A stretch of DNA of 60,247 bases. Origin: CBIHON01 sp966211965. Its GTDB lineage: Bacteria; Pseudomonadota; Gammaproteobacteria; Burkholderiales; Burkholderiaceae_D. Shown one piece after another: positions 20,484 through 29,671 of this stretch. A program made the translations under genes and the position numbers. Within the stretch, counting starts at the first letter, position 1, and every line of letters begins with the position of its first letter. The notes beneath the pieces are model-generated. The model ran no database searches, was not told the DNA's origin, and was given only the letters and a program-made list of their open reading frames with translations. The stretch is taken from assembly GCA_966211965.1 (NCBI GenBank), contig CBIHON010000032.1, positions 1-60,247 on the forward strand. Direction: 5' to 3'.

Positions 20484-20498
20484 ATAGTTATGATCTAT
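20484..20498. promoter_or_regulatory. candidate OxyR-binding half-site
   Basis: ATAGTTATGATCTAT fits the OxyR dyad ATAG-N7-CTAT, including the T and A at the inner conserved places, and does so on both strands. It lies in the divergent region between rubrerythrin and maeB, 61 bases from the rubrerythrin start. The second half-site expected 7 bases away is poor. Confidence 0.55.
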
Positions 20499-20693
20499 TA
20501 ATTTGGAAAATTGATTGTTTTTATTGATTCGATAGTATTTGACAGGAAAATGAAAGCTGATTTCAGGCATGCTTTCTTGCTTCGAAGATATGCCCAAAAA
20601 ACATTCGATTCGTATAAATACGTATAAAGTCAAAAGATTCGCTCTGATAAAATCAATCTTTCCGCACGCACAGAAAAAGGAAGGCCGTACAGC

Positions 20694-23006
20694 ATGGATT
20701 CCCTCATCACTCAAAAAGAAGAGCTCCGCCAGCAATTACGTCAAGCGGCCCTTGAATACCACGAATTTCCCTCTCCCGGCAAAATCAGCGTTACTCCCAC
20801 CAAGCAACTCACCAACCAGCGCGACCTGGCTTTGGCGTATTCGCCGGGCGTTGCCGCGGCTTGCGAAGAAATCGTGGTGGATTCCGCCAACGCCTTCAAA
20901 TACACGGCGCGCGGCAATCTGGTCGCAGTCATCACCAACGGCACGGCCGTGCTTGGCCTGGGCAATATCGGTCCATTGGCATCCAAGCCGGTGATGGAAG
21001 GCAAAGGCGTGCTGTTCAAGAAATTTGCCGGCATCGACGTGTTCGACATCGAGATCAACGAGTCGGACCCGGACAAGCTGTGCGACATCATCGCCTCGCT
21101 GGAACCGACTTTCGGCGGCATCAACCTGGAAGACATCAAGGCGCCGGAGTGCTTCTACATCGAGCGCAAGCTGCGCGACCGGATGAAGATCCCTGTGTTT
21201 CACGATGATCAGCATGGCACCGCGATCATCGTTGGCGCCGCGATCTTGAACGGATTGAAAGTGGTTGGCAAGAACATCAAGGAATGCAAGCTGGTGGTGT
21301 CGGGCGCGGGTGCTGCGGCGCTGGCTTGCCTGGACCTGATCGTCGACCTTGGTTTCCCGATCGAGAATATTTTCGTCACCGACCTGGCCGGCGTGGTCTA
21401 CAAGGGCCGGACAGAGCTGATGGACCCGGACAAGGAACGCTTCGCGCAAGAGACCAGCGCGCGCAGCCTGGCCGACGTCATCCCCGGCGCCGATATTTTC
21501 CTCGGCTTGTCCGCCGGCGGCGTATTGAAGCCCGAGATGGTGAAGGCAATGGCGGCTAAGCCGCTGGTGCTGGCGCTGGCCAATCCGACGCCGGAAATCC
21601 TGCCTGAAGAAGTCAAGGAAGTGCGCGACGATGCGATCATTGCGACCGGCCGCTCGGACTATCCGAATCAGGTCAACAACGTCCTGTGTTTCCCCTACAT
21701 TTTCCGCGGTGCGCTCGATTGCGGCGCAACCACCATCACGCGCGATATGGAAATCGCCACCGTCCACGCGATTGCCGAATTGGCGCAGGCGGAGCAGTCC
21801 GACATCGTCGCCACCACCTACGGCATCAGCAACCTCAGCTTCGGTCCTGACTATCTCATCCCGAAGCCCTTCGACCCGCGCCTGATGATGAAGATTGCGC
21901 CGGCCGTTGCCAAGGCGGCTGAAGAATCCGGCGTCGCCGCGCGTCCGATTCAGGACATGCAAGCCTACCGCGACCGCTTGCAGCAATTCGTGTACCACAG
22001 CGGCACCTTCATGAAGCCGATTTTCCAGGTCGCCAAGAATGCGCCGGCCGGCAAGAAGCGCATCGTGTTTGCCGAAGGCGAGGAAGAACGCGTATTGCGC
22101 GCCGTGCAGATCGTGGTCGATGAAAGGCTCGCCAAGCCTATCCTGGTGGGCCGTCCCAACATTTTGGAGCAACGCATTCAAAAATTCGGCTTGCGCCTGA
22201 AGCCCGACGTCGATTTCCTGGTCATCAACCCGGAATACGATGAGCGCTATCGTGAATATTGGGAAGCCTATCTCGCGATGACCTCGCGCAAAGGCGTCAC
22301 CGAACAATATGCCAAGCTGGAAATGCGCCGCCGTCATACCTTGATCGGCGCTATGATGATCCACAAGGGCGATGCCGACGGCATGATTTGCGGCACTTTC
22401 GGCACTACCGACCTGCACTTGAAATACATCGATCAGGTTCTCGGCAAGCGGGAGGGCGTAAACGTTTACGCGGCAATGAATGGCCTGATCCTCCCCGATC
22501 GTCAACTGGTGCTGGTCGATACGCACGTCAATGAAAACCCGAGCGCCGAACAACTCGCCGAGATCACCATCTTGGCCGCCGAGGAAATGCGCCGCTTCGG
22601 GATCAGGCCGCGCGTGGCCTTGCTGTCGCATTCCAACTTCGGTACCAGCAACAGCGAATCGGCGAAGAAAATGCGTGCCGCACTGGAAATCATCCAGGAG
22701 CACGCACCCGATCTCGAAGTCGATGGCGAAATGCACGGCGATACGGCGCTCGACTCCAAGCTGCTGAAGAAAATGATGCCGGATTCGAAGTTGAGCGGCG
22801 ACGCCAATCTGTTGGTGCTGCCCAATATCGATGCCGCCAACATTTCCTATAACCTGCTCAAGACTGCGGCCGGCAATGGCATCGCGATCGGACCGATCCT
22901 GCTCGGCTGTGCCAAGCCGGTCCATGTCCTGACACCGTCGGCGACGGTGCGAAGGATCGTCAACATGACGGCCTTGTGCGTAGTGGATGCGGTGGCGGAA
23001 CGCTGA
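20694..23006 (+). CDS. maeB: NADP-dependent malic enzyme with C-terminal phosphotransacetylase domain
   Basis: A protein of 770 residues. The N-terminal malic-enzyme part has ALAYSPGVAAACEEI, IPVFHDDQHGTAIIVGAAIL and the nucleotide-binding VVSGAGAAALACLDLIVDLG. The C-terminal part from about residue 440 (RIVFAEGEEERVLRAVQIVV, then AMMIHKGDADGMICGTFG and VLPNIDAANISYNLLK) is the phosphotransacetylase-like regulatory domain, generally catalytically silent and responsive to acetyl-CoA. It converts malate to pyruvate with NADPH formation. The ATG is preceded by AAGGAAGG. The gene stands alone and ends at a repeat and a terminator. Confidence 0.96.
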   Translation: MDSLITQKEELRQQLRQAALEYHEFPSPGKISVTPTKQLTNQRDLALAYSPGVAAACEEIVVDSANAFKYTARGNLVAVITNGTAVLGLGNIGPLASKPVMEGKGVLFKKFAGIDVFDIEINESDPDKLCDIIASLEPTFGGINLEDIKAPECFYIERKLRDRMKIPVFHDDQHGTAIIVGAAILNGLKVVGKNIKECKLVVSGAGAAALACLDLIVDLGFPIENIFVTDLAGVVYKGRTELMDPDKERFAQETSARSLADVIPGADIFLGLSAGGVLKPEMVKAMAAKPLVLALANPTPEILPEEVKEVRDDAIIATGRSDYPNQVNNVLCFPYIFRGALDCGATTITRDMEIATVHAIAELAQAEQSDIVATTYGISNLSFGPDYLIPKPFDPRLMMKIAPAVAKAAEESGVAARPIQDMQAYRDRLQQFVYHSGTFMKPIFQVAKNAPAGKKRIVFAEGEEERVLRAVQIVVDERLAKPILVGRPNILEQRIQKFGLRLKPDVDFLVINPEYDERYREYWEAYLAMTSRKGVTEQYAKLEMRRRHTLIGAMMIHKGDADGMICGTFGTTDLHLKYIDQVLGKREGVNVYAAMNGLILPDRQLVLVDTHVNENPSAEQLAEITILAAEEMRRFGIRPRVALLSHSNFGTSNSESAKKMRAALEIIQEHAPDLEVDGEMHGDTALDSKLLKKMMPDSKLSGDANLLVLPNIDAANISYNLLKTAAGNGIAIGPILLGCAKPVHVLTPSATVRRIVNMTALCVVDAVAER

Positions 23007-23009
23007 AGC

Positions 23010-23133
23010 TAGAGCAGTTTCAGCCTGACTGTACAGGAGTCAAGGTTGAGCCGAGAAGCGCAACCGTACGAATGGTACGGTGAGCATCGCAGGCGCAAGA
23101 TTGGCCGTGTACCGTCAGGATGAAACTGCTCTA
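23010..23133. repeat. dispersed structured repeat, family A, copy 1
   Basis: A 124-bp element with long terminal inverted repeats: it begins TAGAGCAGTTTCAGCCTGAC and ends with the near reverse complement. Inside are smaller palindromes such as CCGTAC-GAATG-GTACGG. It begins 3 bases after the maeB stop codon. It is almost identical to the reverse complement of copy 2 (26675-26798). Confidence 0.9.
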
Positions 23134-23173
23134 ATCCAGTTCGACTCCTCTCATCCTGCGTAGCAGAAAATAG

Positions 23174-23209
23174 AAAGCCGTTTTCCCGAGAAGGGAGAAC
23201 GGCTTTTTT
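23174..23209 (+). terminator. Rho-independent terminator
   Basis: AAAGCCGTTTTCCC and GGGAGAACGGCTTT form a stem with one mismatch around a GAGAA loop, followed by a run of T. It serves maeB and, with the A-run on the other side, possibly the convergent minus-strand gene too. Confidence 0.85.
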
Positions 23210-23244
23210 GCGAGGATTGGTATTGGCTTCTCAAACCATGCAGA

Positions 23245-23586
23245 TCACAATTCGTCGATCGGAATATGCTTCAAGTGCAACTGCGCCCGGCTGACCTCGA
23301 TATACGCTGCGGGATCAAGCTTCGATGTACGCGACAGCTGTCCTACAAAAATCATCTTCTCGGTCGCACTGCCAGGATAGAGCATATTGTTTTGATTGCG
23401 CCGGGCCTTCAGGATGTCGTCGTTATATGCGTCTTGATGATACAAGGCGATTTGCCGATGGGTTTCCGATACGAATAAGTCCATGCTCTGTTCGGGTGGG
23501 GCGATGCTGGAAAGGTAAACAACCTTGTTCTTTCCAGTCGATTTCTCGATCATGACGACAATCTCGATCAGTATGTCTATACGCAT
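23245..23586 (-). CDS. small protein of unknown function
   Basis: A protein of 113 residues, soluble and without signal peptide, opening MRIDILIEIVVMIEKSTGKN and ending LHLKHIPIDEL. I do not recognise its family. It could be a single small alpha/beta domain: the first 25 residues are strand-like and the middle (SETHRQIALYHQDAY) is helix-like and charged. It lies between the maeB terminator and the 5'-nucleotidase gene, on the same strand as the latter, with an 83-base gap. Confidence 0.5.
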   Translation of the reverse strand: MRIDILIEIVVMIEKSTGKNKVVYLSSIAPPEQSMDLFVSETHRQIALYHQDAYNDDILKARRNQNNMLYPGSATEKMIFVGQLSRTSKLDPAAYIEVSRAQLHLKHIPIDEL

Positions 23587-23669
23587 GCTTGTTCCGCTTC
23601 TTCGGATGATTCAACCAAAAGAGCTTACCCTGTCTTGTTCCGTTTTTGCAATGACAAGACTCCTGCACA

Positions 23670-24581
23670 TCATGATTCCGTGCTCCTGATCGGCACCCGC
23701 CCCGTCGGCACGATGGTCGCGGCGCGGTCGCAATGTCCCGGCTGATCGTCGAAGAACATGTGGGGCTTGAACGCCGCCAGCACATCGGACTTGGCAACGC
23801 CGCCCATGAAAAAGGTTTCGTCGATCGCCACGTCCCAGGCGCGCAGGGTACGGATCACCCGCTCATGCGCCGGCGAGGAACGTGCGGTGACCAGTGCGGT
23901 GCGGATGGGCGCGGCGCGGCCATCGGCGCTTTTGAAATTGTTCTGGATGAAGGACAGCGCCTTCAGCAGGCGCGCGAAAGGGCCTTCCGGCAGCGGCTTC
24001 CTGGCATTGTCGCGTTCGTGGGTTTCAAAGGCTTCGATCCCCTGGGTCTGGAAAATCCGTTCCGACTCGTCGGAGAAAATCACCGCGTCGCCATCAAAGG
24101 CAATCCGGATCTGGCCCAGTTCTTCCAGCGCGTTTTCCGGCTTCTGGTAGAGCAGGGCGGAGGCAACGCCGGAATTGACCGCTGCCTGCACGTCATCTTC
24201 ATGCAGCGACAAAAACAGGCTGACATTGAAGGCCCGCAGGTAGGGTGCGAGCGAGGCGCCGCCGGAAAGCGCGGCACGGGTGATGTCGAGGCCGTAATGC
24301 TTGATCGAATTAAAAATCCGCATCGACGTCTCGGACGAATTGCGCGACATGATGACGACTTCGACGAAGCGCTGATTGTGGGTCAGCACGTTCAACTTCA
24401 GCAATGCGCGCACCAATGCGAAGCCGGCGCCAAGTTTCAGGATTTCGTTTTCATGGTCGAGCTGGTGTTGCCGGTAGGCTTCCAGCCCCTGGGTGCGGAA
24501 AATCGCTTCTTCGGCTTCGAGGTCGAACAGCGCGCGGGACGAAATGCCGACGACCAGCAGGTTATCGAGAGAGACAGGCAT
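23670..24581 (-). CDS. 5'-nucleotidase (cytosolic type I-like family)
   Basis: A cytoplasmic protein of 303 residues. It opens VSLDNLLVVGISSRALFDLE and has FVEVVIMSRNSSETSMRIFN, SLHEDDVQAAVNSGVASALL, IRIAFDGDAVIFSDESERIF and, near the end, FMGGVAKSDVLAAFKPHMFF followed by DDQ. This is the pattern of the bacterial 5'-nucleotidase family (Pfam 5-nucleotidase), HAD-like enzymes that dephosphorylate nucleoside monophosphates. It is preceded by a 267-base gap filled mostly by a repeat. Confidence 0.82.
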   Translation of the reverse strand: MPVSLDNLLVVGISSRALFDLEAEEAIFRTQGLEAYRQHQLDHENEILKLGAGFALVRALLKLNVLTHNQRFVEVVIMSRNSSETSMRIFNSIKHYGLDITRAALSGGASLAPYLRAFNVSLFLSLHEDDVQAAVNSGVASALLYQKPENALEELGQIRIAFDGDAVIFSDESERIFQTQGIEAFETHERDNARKPLPEGPFARLLKALSFIQNNFKSADGRAAPIRTALVTARSSPAHERVIRTLRAWDVAIDETFFMGGVAKSDVLAAFKPHMFFDDQPGHCDRAATIVPTGRVPIRSTES

Positions 24582-24700
24582 GAGTGGAAGTTCCTCGGAG
24601 CATGGGACTCCGTGTAATGCAATCGATTGGATGCCTTCGCTATACAGGCATGAGTGATCGAATTATAAACACACCGGGTACTTGCCACGAGTTTGGCTTG

Positions 24701-24850
24701 GCAGGCTGTTGAAAAACTGCTGCGCGGACCGATCTCGAGGTCTGCGGTGCTCGGTGTACAACTCGTAGGCGTGCGCTCCTCGACCTCGATCCCAGCCTGC
24801 TCGCGTCTGTGTCGGCGCGCCTGGTCAGCGGCATTTATTTAGAGGCTCTT
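24701..24850. repeat. dispersed repeat, family B, copy 1
   Basis: Its first 45 bases (GCAGGCTGTTGAAAAACTGC onward to GAGGTCTGC) match copy 2 at 31581-31625 with only four differences. The rest includes a second palindromic part and a tail shared with 2172-2220. It runs up to, and touches, the TAA stop of the HD-GYP gene. Confidence 0.8.
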
Positions 24851-26618
24851 AGCCTTGTTGCTGCATATCCTCTTCGTATTTCTCGAATGCCTTTTGCAGG
24901 ATCGAGCACAATTCGGCCTGATCCCAGGGCTTGGTCAGGAATTTGTAGATCGCACCCAGCTTGATCGCATCGGTGACGGTGCCGACGTCGGCATAACCGC
25001 TCAGGATCATGCGCACTGTCATCGGATACATGGTCTTGACGCGGCTCAACAACTCCACGCCGGTCATGCCGGGCATGCGATGGTCGGAGAGGATGACGCC
25101 GACCTCGTTGTTCGCCAAAATCTCCAGCGCCGCCGCGGCATCCGGCGCGGTGAGTATTTGGTAGCCGGAAGGACGCAGTATGCGTCCGAGCGCAGTCAGC
25201 ACATTGGGTTCGTCGTCGACCAGCAGCAAGACGCGTTTGGCTGCGGGTTCGTCTTTTGCTTCACTATGCTCGGACGTTACTACATGCAGCGGAGCGGGGC
25301 CGGAAATTTTTCTTGCCAGGGATTTGCTGTCCGGCTCGGCGTCGAGCATCGCGATCAGCGGCCGGAAGGCTTCTGCTTCATTCGCTTCCAAAGCCGTCGA
25401 TCGTATCGCCAGATCGCGCGCGACGTCGCGCAGGCGCCACTGGATCTCCTTGGTGGCGACGATGGCTTCAAACAGGATTGCCCGGTTTTCCGCAGTGTCT
25501 TCGCGTTCGCAGGCATCGAGGCCGGTACTGAAGAATGCGCGCTGGATGATGTCGATGCGCTTGACGGTCTGCTCCAGCAAGTCTTTCGCTTTGGCCGTTT
25601 GCAGGCGAGTCAACTCGGCCATTTTGTCGCCGGTCTCGACCACCACCGAAATATGATCGAACAGGATTTTGGCGCGCTCGTTCGCCTCATCGGAGGGGAC
25701 TTCGCTCTTTGGTGCGCCCGGAAGCTGCTTCGTGCGCAAGGTGCTGGAAATCACCGAAACCAGGTCGTAGGCGTGCTCATTCGGAATGATCCTGAGCGCC
25801 AATTCGGCCCGTTCAAGCGGGTTGTCCTTCTCCATCAGCAGCTCCGAAATCATTTCCGCGACCGACAGGATCTGACCGGGAACGCTGATGTGCCGGCCGC
25901 GTACCTGGCTCGGATAACCGGCGCCGTCGAAGCGCTCGTGATGCTCGGCGACCGCCAGGGCGACGGCGGGCGGATAGTTCTCCAGTTCCTTGATCAGCAT
26001 TTGGCCGATGCGCGGATGGACGATGATATGGCGCCATTCGTGCGGCAACAGGCGCCGGCCCGGTTGCAGGTATTTCGGTTCGATATACAGCTCGCCGATA
26101 TCGTGCAACAGGCCTGACAGCGCCACGATCGATTGGTCCTTGGCATTCAGGCCAAGCTTGTTGGCCAAGCAGATCGACAGCAGGCTGACCATCACGCTGT
26201 GGGTCAATGCATCCCGGCCGCCGCGCTCGGTAATTGTGAGCATCATGCTCATTGCGCTGCCGAACTGGAGGCTGCCGAGGACTTCGAAAGGCGAAACCTG
26301 GCCGCGATTGGCCGCGCCGAGGATATAACTGATCGGCTCGACTGTTTCCGACAGCCGCTTGGCTTCCGCGACGATGGTCTTGATGTTGATGCTGTCTTCG
26401 AGTTCGATGCAGGACTCGAGCGGCTTGCGCAGTTTGTGGACGATCAGCTTCTCTTCCAGCGCGCGCGAAATCCTGGTGCCCTTGGCAATGAGCTTCATGC
26501 CGCGCGAGTCGAAGATATCCTCGGATGCCGCGACGACATGATCTTCGGCAAGGTCCATGACTTTGTCGAGGTAATGCTTGTTGACAGAATCTGACAGAAT
26601 GAGTGCTTCTTCAGCCAT
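24849..26618 (-). CDS. HD-GYP domain protein with C-terminal receiver domain
   Basis: A cytoplasmic protein of 589 residues. The first half contains an HD-GYP domain with SGLLHDIGELYIEPKYL (the usual HDIGK is HDIGE) and HHERFDGAGYP, the signature of cyclic-di-GMP phosphodiesterases. A linker with helical repeats follows, then a C-terminal receiver: VLLLVDDEPNVLTALGRIL, phosphoacceptor Asp in GVILSDHRMPGMTGVELL and the conserved Lys in KFLTKPWD. The order HD-GYP then REC is the reverse of RpfG. The ATG follows GGAGAAAATTGTC. It lies downstream of the REC-TPR gene on the same strand but across a repeat. Confidence 0.88.
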   Translation of the reverse strand: MAEEALILSDSVNKHYLDKVMDLAEDHVVAASEDIFDSRGMKLIAKGTRISRALEEKLIVHKLRKPLESCIELEDSINIKTIVAEAKRLSETVEPISYILGAANRGQVSPFEVLGSLQFGSAMSMMLTITERGGRDALTHSVMVSLLSICLANKLGLNAKDQSIVALSGLLHDIGELYIEPKYLQPGRRLLPHEWRHIIVHPRIGQMLIKELENYPPAVALAVAEHHERFDGAGYPSQVRGRHISVPGQILSVAEMISELLMEKDNPLERAELALRIIPNEHAYDLVSVISSTLRTKQLPGAPKSEVPSDEANERAKILFDHISVVVETGDKMAELTRLQTAKAKDLLEQTVKRIDIIQRAFFSTGLDACEREDTAENRAILFEAIVATKEIQWRLRDVARDLAIRSTALEANEAEAFRPLIAMLDAEPDSKSLARKISGPAPLHVVTSEHSEAKDEPAAKRVLLLVDDEPNVLTALGRILRPSGYQILTAPDAAAALEILANNEVGVILSDHRMPGMTGVELLSRVKTMYPMTVRMILSGYADVGTVTDAIKLGAIYKFLTKPWDQAELCSILQKAFEKYEEDMQQQG

Positions 26619-26674
26619 GACAATTTTCTCCGGACCGATTCGTTGCTGACTGCGCTGTCCGCAGGCAAGCCGAT

Positions 26675-26798
26675 TAGAGCAGTTTCATCCTGACCGTACA
26701 CGGCCAATCTTGCGCCTGCGATGCTCACCGTACCATTCGTACGGTTGCGCTTCTCGGCTCAGCCTTGGCTCCTGTACAGTCAGGCTGAAACTGCTCTA
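26675..26798. repeat. dispersed structured repeat, family A, copy 2
   Basis: A 124-bp element, reverse-complement orientation of copy 1 and differing from it at only about three positions. It fills much of the 378-base gap between the HD-GYP gene and the REC-TPR gene; the remaining 26799-26996 shows only an AT-richer stretch with no gene. Confidence 0.9.
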
Positions 26799-26996
26799 GC
26801 GTAACGGATAGTGGCGAACAGTTACCTCTTCAGTCGCCTTCCCTGTTTTGAGACCAGCGTTACGCTACCATCTTCCTTAATAATTTGGAACGTCTGGATG
26901 TAACAATTCTCCTGTACCGGTAGTAACATTTCCGTACATGCCGGCCGTACATGCCGGCAGACAGAGCGGAAATTCCTTGATTTTATTGACGGCTTC

Positions 26997-28625
26997 TCAG
27001 TCCTGGCTTTCGGGAGATAAAGCCGTCAATTGCTCCATCAGTTGCGCAAAGCGTTTCTGGTTCGGGGCGAGCTTGTCGGCATCGCGCAACACCTCGCCGG
27101 CTTCGCCGAACAGCGCCGGATCGACCCCGTTTTTTTGCATGCTTGCGATTAATATGTGTGCGAAATTGAACAGGATGCGCACGTTCGTTGGCAGGGTACG
27201 CCGTGCATTGCGCATCCATTCGACCGCCTCGTCGAGCATGCCGTCCCTCCACAGCATCACGCCATGGTTCATCAACTCGGCCGCTTCATGCTGCGCTGCA
27301 CGGATCATTTCCGAGCCTTGTTCCCCCATCCTGGCTTTTTCGAAAATCTGTTGTGCCTCCGCAGCCAACTGCGCGTTGTCGTGGTTGTTCTTGATCAGTT
27401 CGCAAAGCAGCTCCGCCGAGGCGTCCTTGACGCCGACCGCAAACAGCAAGCGCGCCATGTCGAGGCAGGTCTCGGGATCGGGCCGCGTGGCTGTCTGGTT
27501 AAGCAGGCGGCCGAGCTCGTCCCCCGATTTGCGGGCACGCACGAAGTCGCCGCTCTCGTGGTAGACCAGGCCTTCGGTGATCTTGGCGCGCACGCGGACC
27601 TCTTCGGTGTCGAACGCGCTTTGCACCGCGGCGAGCAGCTTCAGGGCTTCCTTCGGATCTTCTTTCTGTCCGCATACCCGGGCCAGACCGAAGTAGGCAT
27701 CCGGTGTTCTCAGCACCGAATGTTCACCGACTTCGACGCTCTTGCGAAAGGCTTTTTCCGCGACCGCGATATTGCCGAGTTTCAGGGCGATCGTGCCGAG
27801 ATTCTTTTGCCGCAACACCGAATTGGGGGAAAGTTTGGCGGCGCTTTGCAAGACCTGCTCCGCTTCCTCCAGTTGCCCGAGTTGCTGCTGCGCGGCAGCC
27901 AAGTGGTCGTATGCTTCGAGATAGTGCGGATTGTCGGTGATGACTTCCTGCAGCATCTGGCGGGCTTGTTCGGTCTCGCCGTTTTGCAAAAGTATTTTTG
28001 CGATACCCGTCTTCGCCCAAGGGAACTCACGGTCCGCCAACACTTGTTCGAATACCTGCCTGGCTTGTTCCGGTTCGCCGCTCTTCACCAGCAGCGCGGC
28101 CTTCATGCGCAGCAGATCGAGGGTATGCAGTTTCTCGCTTTCGAGCCGCTCGTCGCACAGCTTGGCGGCTTTCAGGTAATCCTTGGCTTCGAAGGCCTTA
28201 TCGATCGGCTTGAAGATCTGTTTCTTGCTCCAGATGCGGTTCAAGCGCGCCAGTACGATGCTTTCGGTAATCGGCTTGATCAGATAGCCGTCCGGCTGAT
28301 ATTCCGCCGCGCCCATCACCGACTCGACGCTCTTTTCGGCCGACACCATCATCCAGATGCAGGAGGGGCCGACCAGGTCGCGGATCTTCGCCTCTTCCAG
28401 CACCTGCTGCCCGGTCCTGCCGGGTCCGAGATTGTAGTCGCACAGCACAACGTCGTATTTGTTCCGGCTCAGCATGGAGATCGCCTCGGAACCGCTGCCG
28501 GCCTGGTCGACGTATTTCACGCCGAGCGCCCGGAGCATGTCGCGCAGCATCTGACGCATGCTGGGAAAGTCGTCGATCAGCAGATAGTGCTTGTTGGCCC
28601 ACTCGGTGATTTGATTCTTTTCCAT
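26997..28625 (-). CDS. response regulator with receiver domain and TPR array
   Basis: A cytoplasmic protein of 542 residues. The receiver domain (residues 10-130) has HYLLIDDFPSMRQMLRDML, phosphoacceptor Asp in DVVLCDYNLGPGRTGQQ and the Lys of YLIKPITE. The rest is a row of tetratricopeptide repeats, for example GETEQARQMLQEVITDNPHY and GNIAVAEKAFRKSVEVGEHS, which usually bind partner proteins. There is no DNA-binding or enzymatic output domain, so it probably acts by protein contacts. It follows the kinase at 28647-29342 by 21 bases and is its likely partner. Confidence 0.88.
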   Translation of the reverse strand: MEKNQITEWANKHYLLIDDFPSMRQMLRDMLRALGVKYVDQAGSGSEAISMLSRNKYDVVLCDYNLGPGRTGQQVLEEAKIRDLVGPSCIWMMVSAEKSVESVMGAAEYQPDGYLIKPITESIVLARLNRIWSKKQIFKPIDKAFEAKDYLKAAKLCDERLESEKLHTLDLLRMKAALLVKSGEPEQARQVFEQVLADREFPWAKTGIAKILLQNGETEQARQMLQEVITDNPHYLEAYDHLAAAQQQLGQLEEAEQVLQSAAKLSPNSVLRQKNLGTIALKLGNIAVAEKAFRKSVEVGEHSVLRTPDAYFGLARVCGQKEDPKEALKLLAAVQSAFDTEEVRVRAKITEGLVYHESGDFVRARKSGDELGRLLNQTATRPDPETCLDMARLLFAVGVKDASAELLCELIKNNHDNAQLAAEAQQIFEKARMGEQGSEMIRAAQHEAAELMNHGVMLWRDGMLDEAVEWMRNARRTLPTNVRILFNFAHILIASMQKNGVDPALFGEAGEVLRDADKLAPNQKRFAQLMEQLTALSPESQD

Positions 28626-28646
28626 CGTCCATTCCTTGCCGACGAA

Positions 28647-29342
28647 TTACGGCAGACGCAGCACGAAGCAGCCGCCGCCCCACAGGCCGCCGTTTTCCAG
28701 CGTCACGCTGCCCTGCCGTCCGCGGTGTTTGTGCATTTTTGCCACTTCGCTCGAAAAATACAGGCCGAGCCCGGTGCTTCCAGTCATGAAGTCGACCCCT
28801 GTCCTGATGGAAGCGCCCGTTTCCAGCATCGACGGCGGATAGCCCTTGCCATCGTCCTCCACCCGCATTTCGAGAAAGCCGTCGACCGGTTTGATGAGCA
28901 GGCGGATCTTGTCCTTGGTGTAGTGGATCGCATTGTTCAGAGCGTGGCTGATCACGCCGACCACCAGATCGTCGTCGAAAATCCAGATCAGGTCTTCGGG
29001 GAAATCGGCCTCGAATGCGATGCCCTTGGAGTCGAGCAAAATATGATTCTGGGCCTTGATTTCGGCGACAAACTGGCTGAGTTCCTGGGCTTGCGGATCG
29101 AAGGGATAGGCAGTGCTGCCGACTTCCTTGTATAGCGCCAGCAATTGGATCAGGTTGTTGTTCAGGCGCCGGGTTTCATAGAGCATGTGCGCCATTTGCT
29201 GATAGGCCGGCGTTATTTTTACGGAGGCGTCCGCCAGCAGCACTTCGAGCGTGCCGCTCAGCATGCCGACCGAGTTTTTCATGTCGTGCGCGGCCGAAGC
29301 GATAAACATCGACAAATCCGGCTGCTTCTGATGGTCAGGCAT
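28647..29342 (-). CDS. compact soluble histidine kinase
   Basis: A protein of 231 residues with no membrane or sensor domain. The phosphoacceptor region reads FIASAAHDMKNSVGMLSGTL, lacking the usual HELRTP proline, and is followed by a HATPase with N-box HALNNAIHYTKDKI, G1 EDDGKGYPPS and G2 GSTGLGLYFSSEVAK. The start was placed at ATG 29342, which follows GAGAGGTG; the longer upstream reading has no such site. It is the first gene of an operon with the REC-TPR regulator. With no sensor of its own it may be switched by another protein. Confidence 0.82.
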   Translation of the reverse strand: MPDHQKQPDLSMFIASAAHDMKNSVGMLSGTLEVLLADASVKITPAYQQMAHMLYETRRLNNNLIQLLALYKEVGSTAYPFDPQAQELSQFVAEIKAQNHILLDSKGIAFEADFPEDLIWIFDDDLVVGVISHALNNAIHYTKDKIRLLIKPVDGFLEMRVEDDGKGYPPSMLETGASIRTGVDFMTGSTGLGLYFSSEVAKMHKHRGRQGSVTLENGGLWGGGCFVLRLP

Positions 29343-29665
29343 GCGCACCTCTCTGCAATGGCCGGGGAAGCACATTGACAACATGCCAAACCCGCCTGAA
29401 TTTTTGGATCGTGCAACTAGTAGTCTATACCAAGTCAATGATGACAGGTGGCAACTTTTGTGTGAGGCAATTTCGTATGCAATCCCCTCCCATGAATATG
29501 GGAAGTGAGTTTGACCACGAATTTTGGATACCAATGGTAATGCCAAGAATTTGGCACCAATTCAGGAAGCAATGATCCAAGTCAAAGATTTTTATTTCTT
29601 CCCTGTTCTTTCCTGGGAGAAGACCTTCTCTTCATTTCAATTGAAGAGCATGTGCTTAGCTTATT
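29343..29665. other. divergent intergenic region, 323 bases
   Basis: AT-richer non-coding stretch between two divergently transcribed histidine-kinase genes. It must carry both promoters, but I see no convincing -35/-10 pair, no -24/-12 site with the right GG-N10-GC spacing, and no repeat or RNA gene. Confidence 0.6.
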
Positions 29666-29671
29666 GTGCTT

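Noticed and set aside
20736..22925. A 729-codon frame antisense to maeB.
   Set aside because: maeB is unmistakable along its full length; the antisense product shows no domain and no RBS.
27156..29135. A 659-codon plus-strand frame over the REC-TPR and kinase genes.
   Set aside because: The minus-strand genes have clear domains; the plus-strand reading is low-complexity and crosses both.
29343..29665. Apparent -24 element TTGGCACC near 29557.
   Set aside because: The GC of the -12 element is not 10 bases away, so spacing is wrong for sigma-54.
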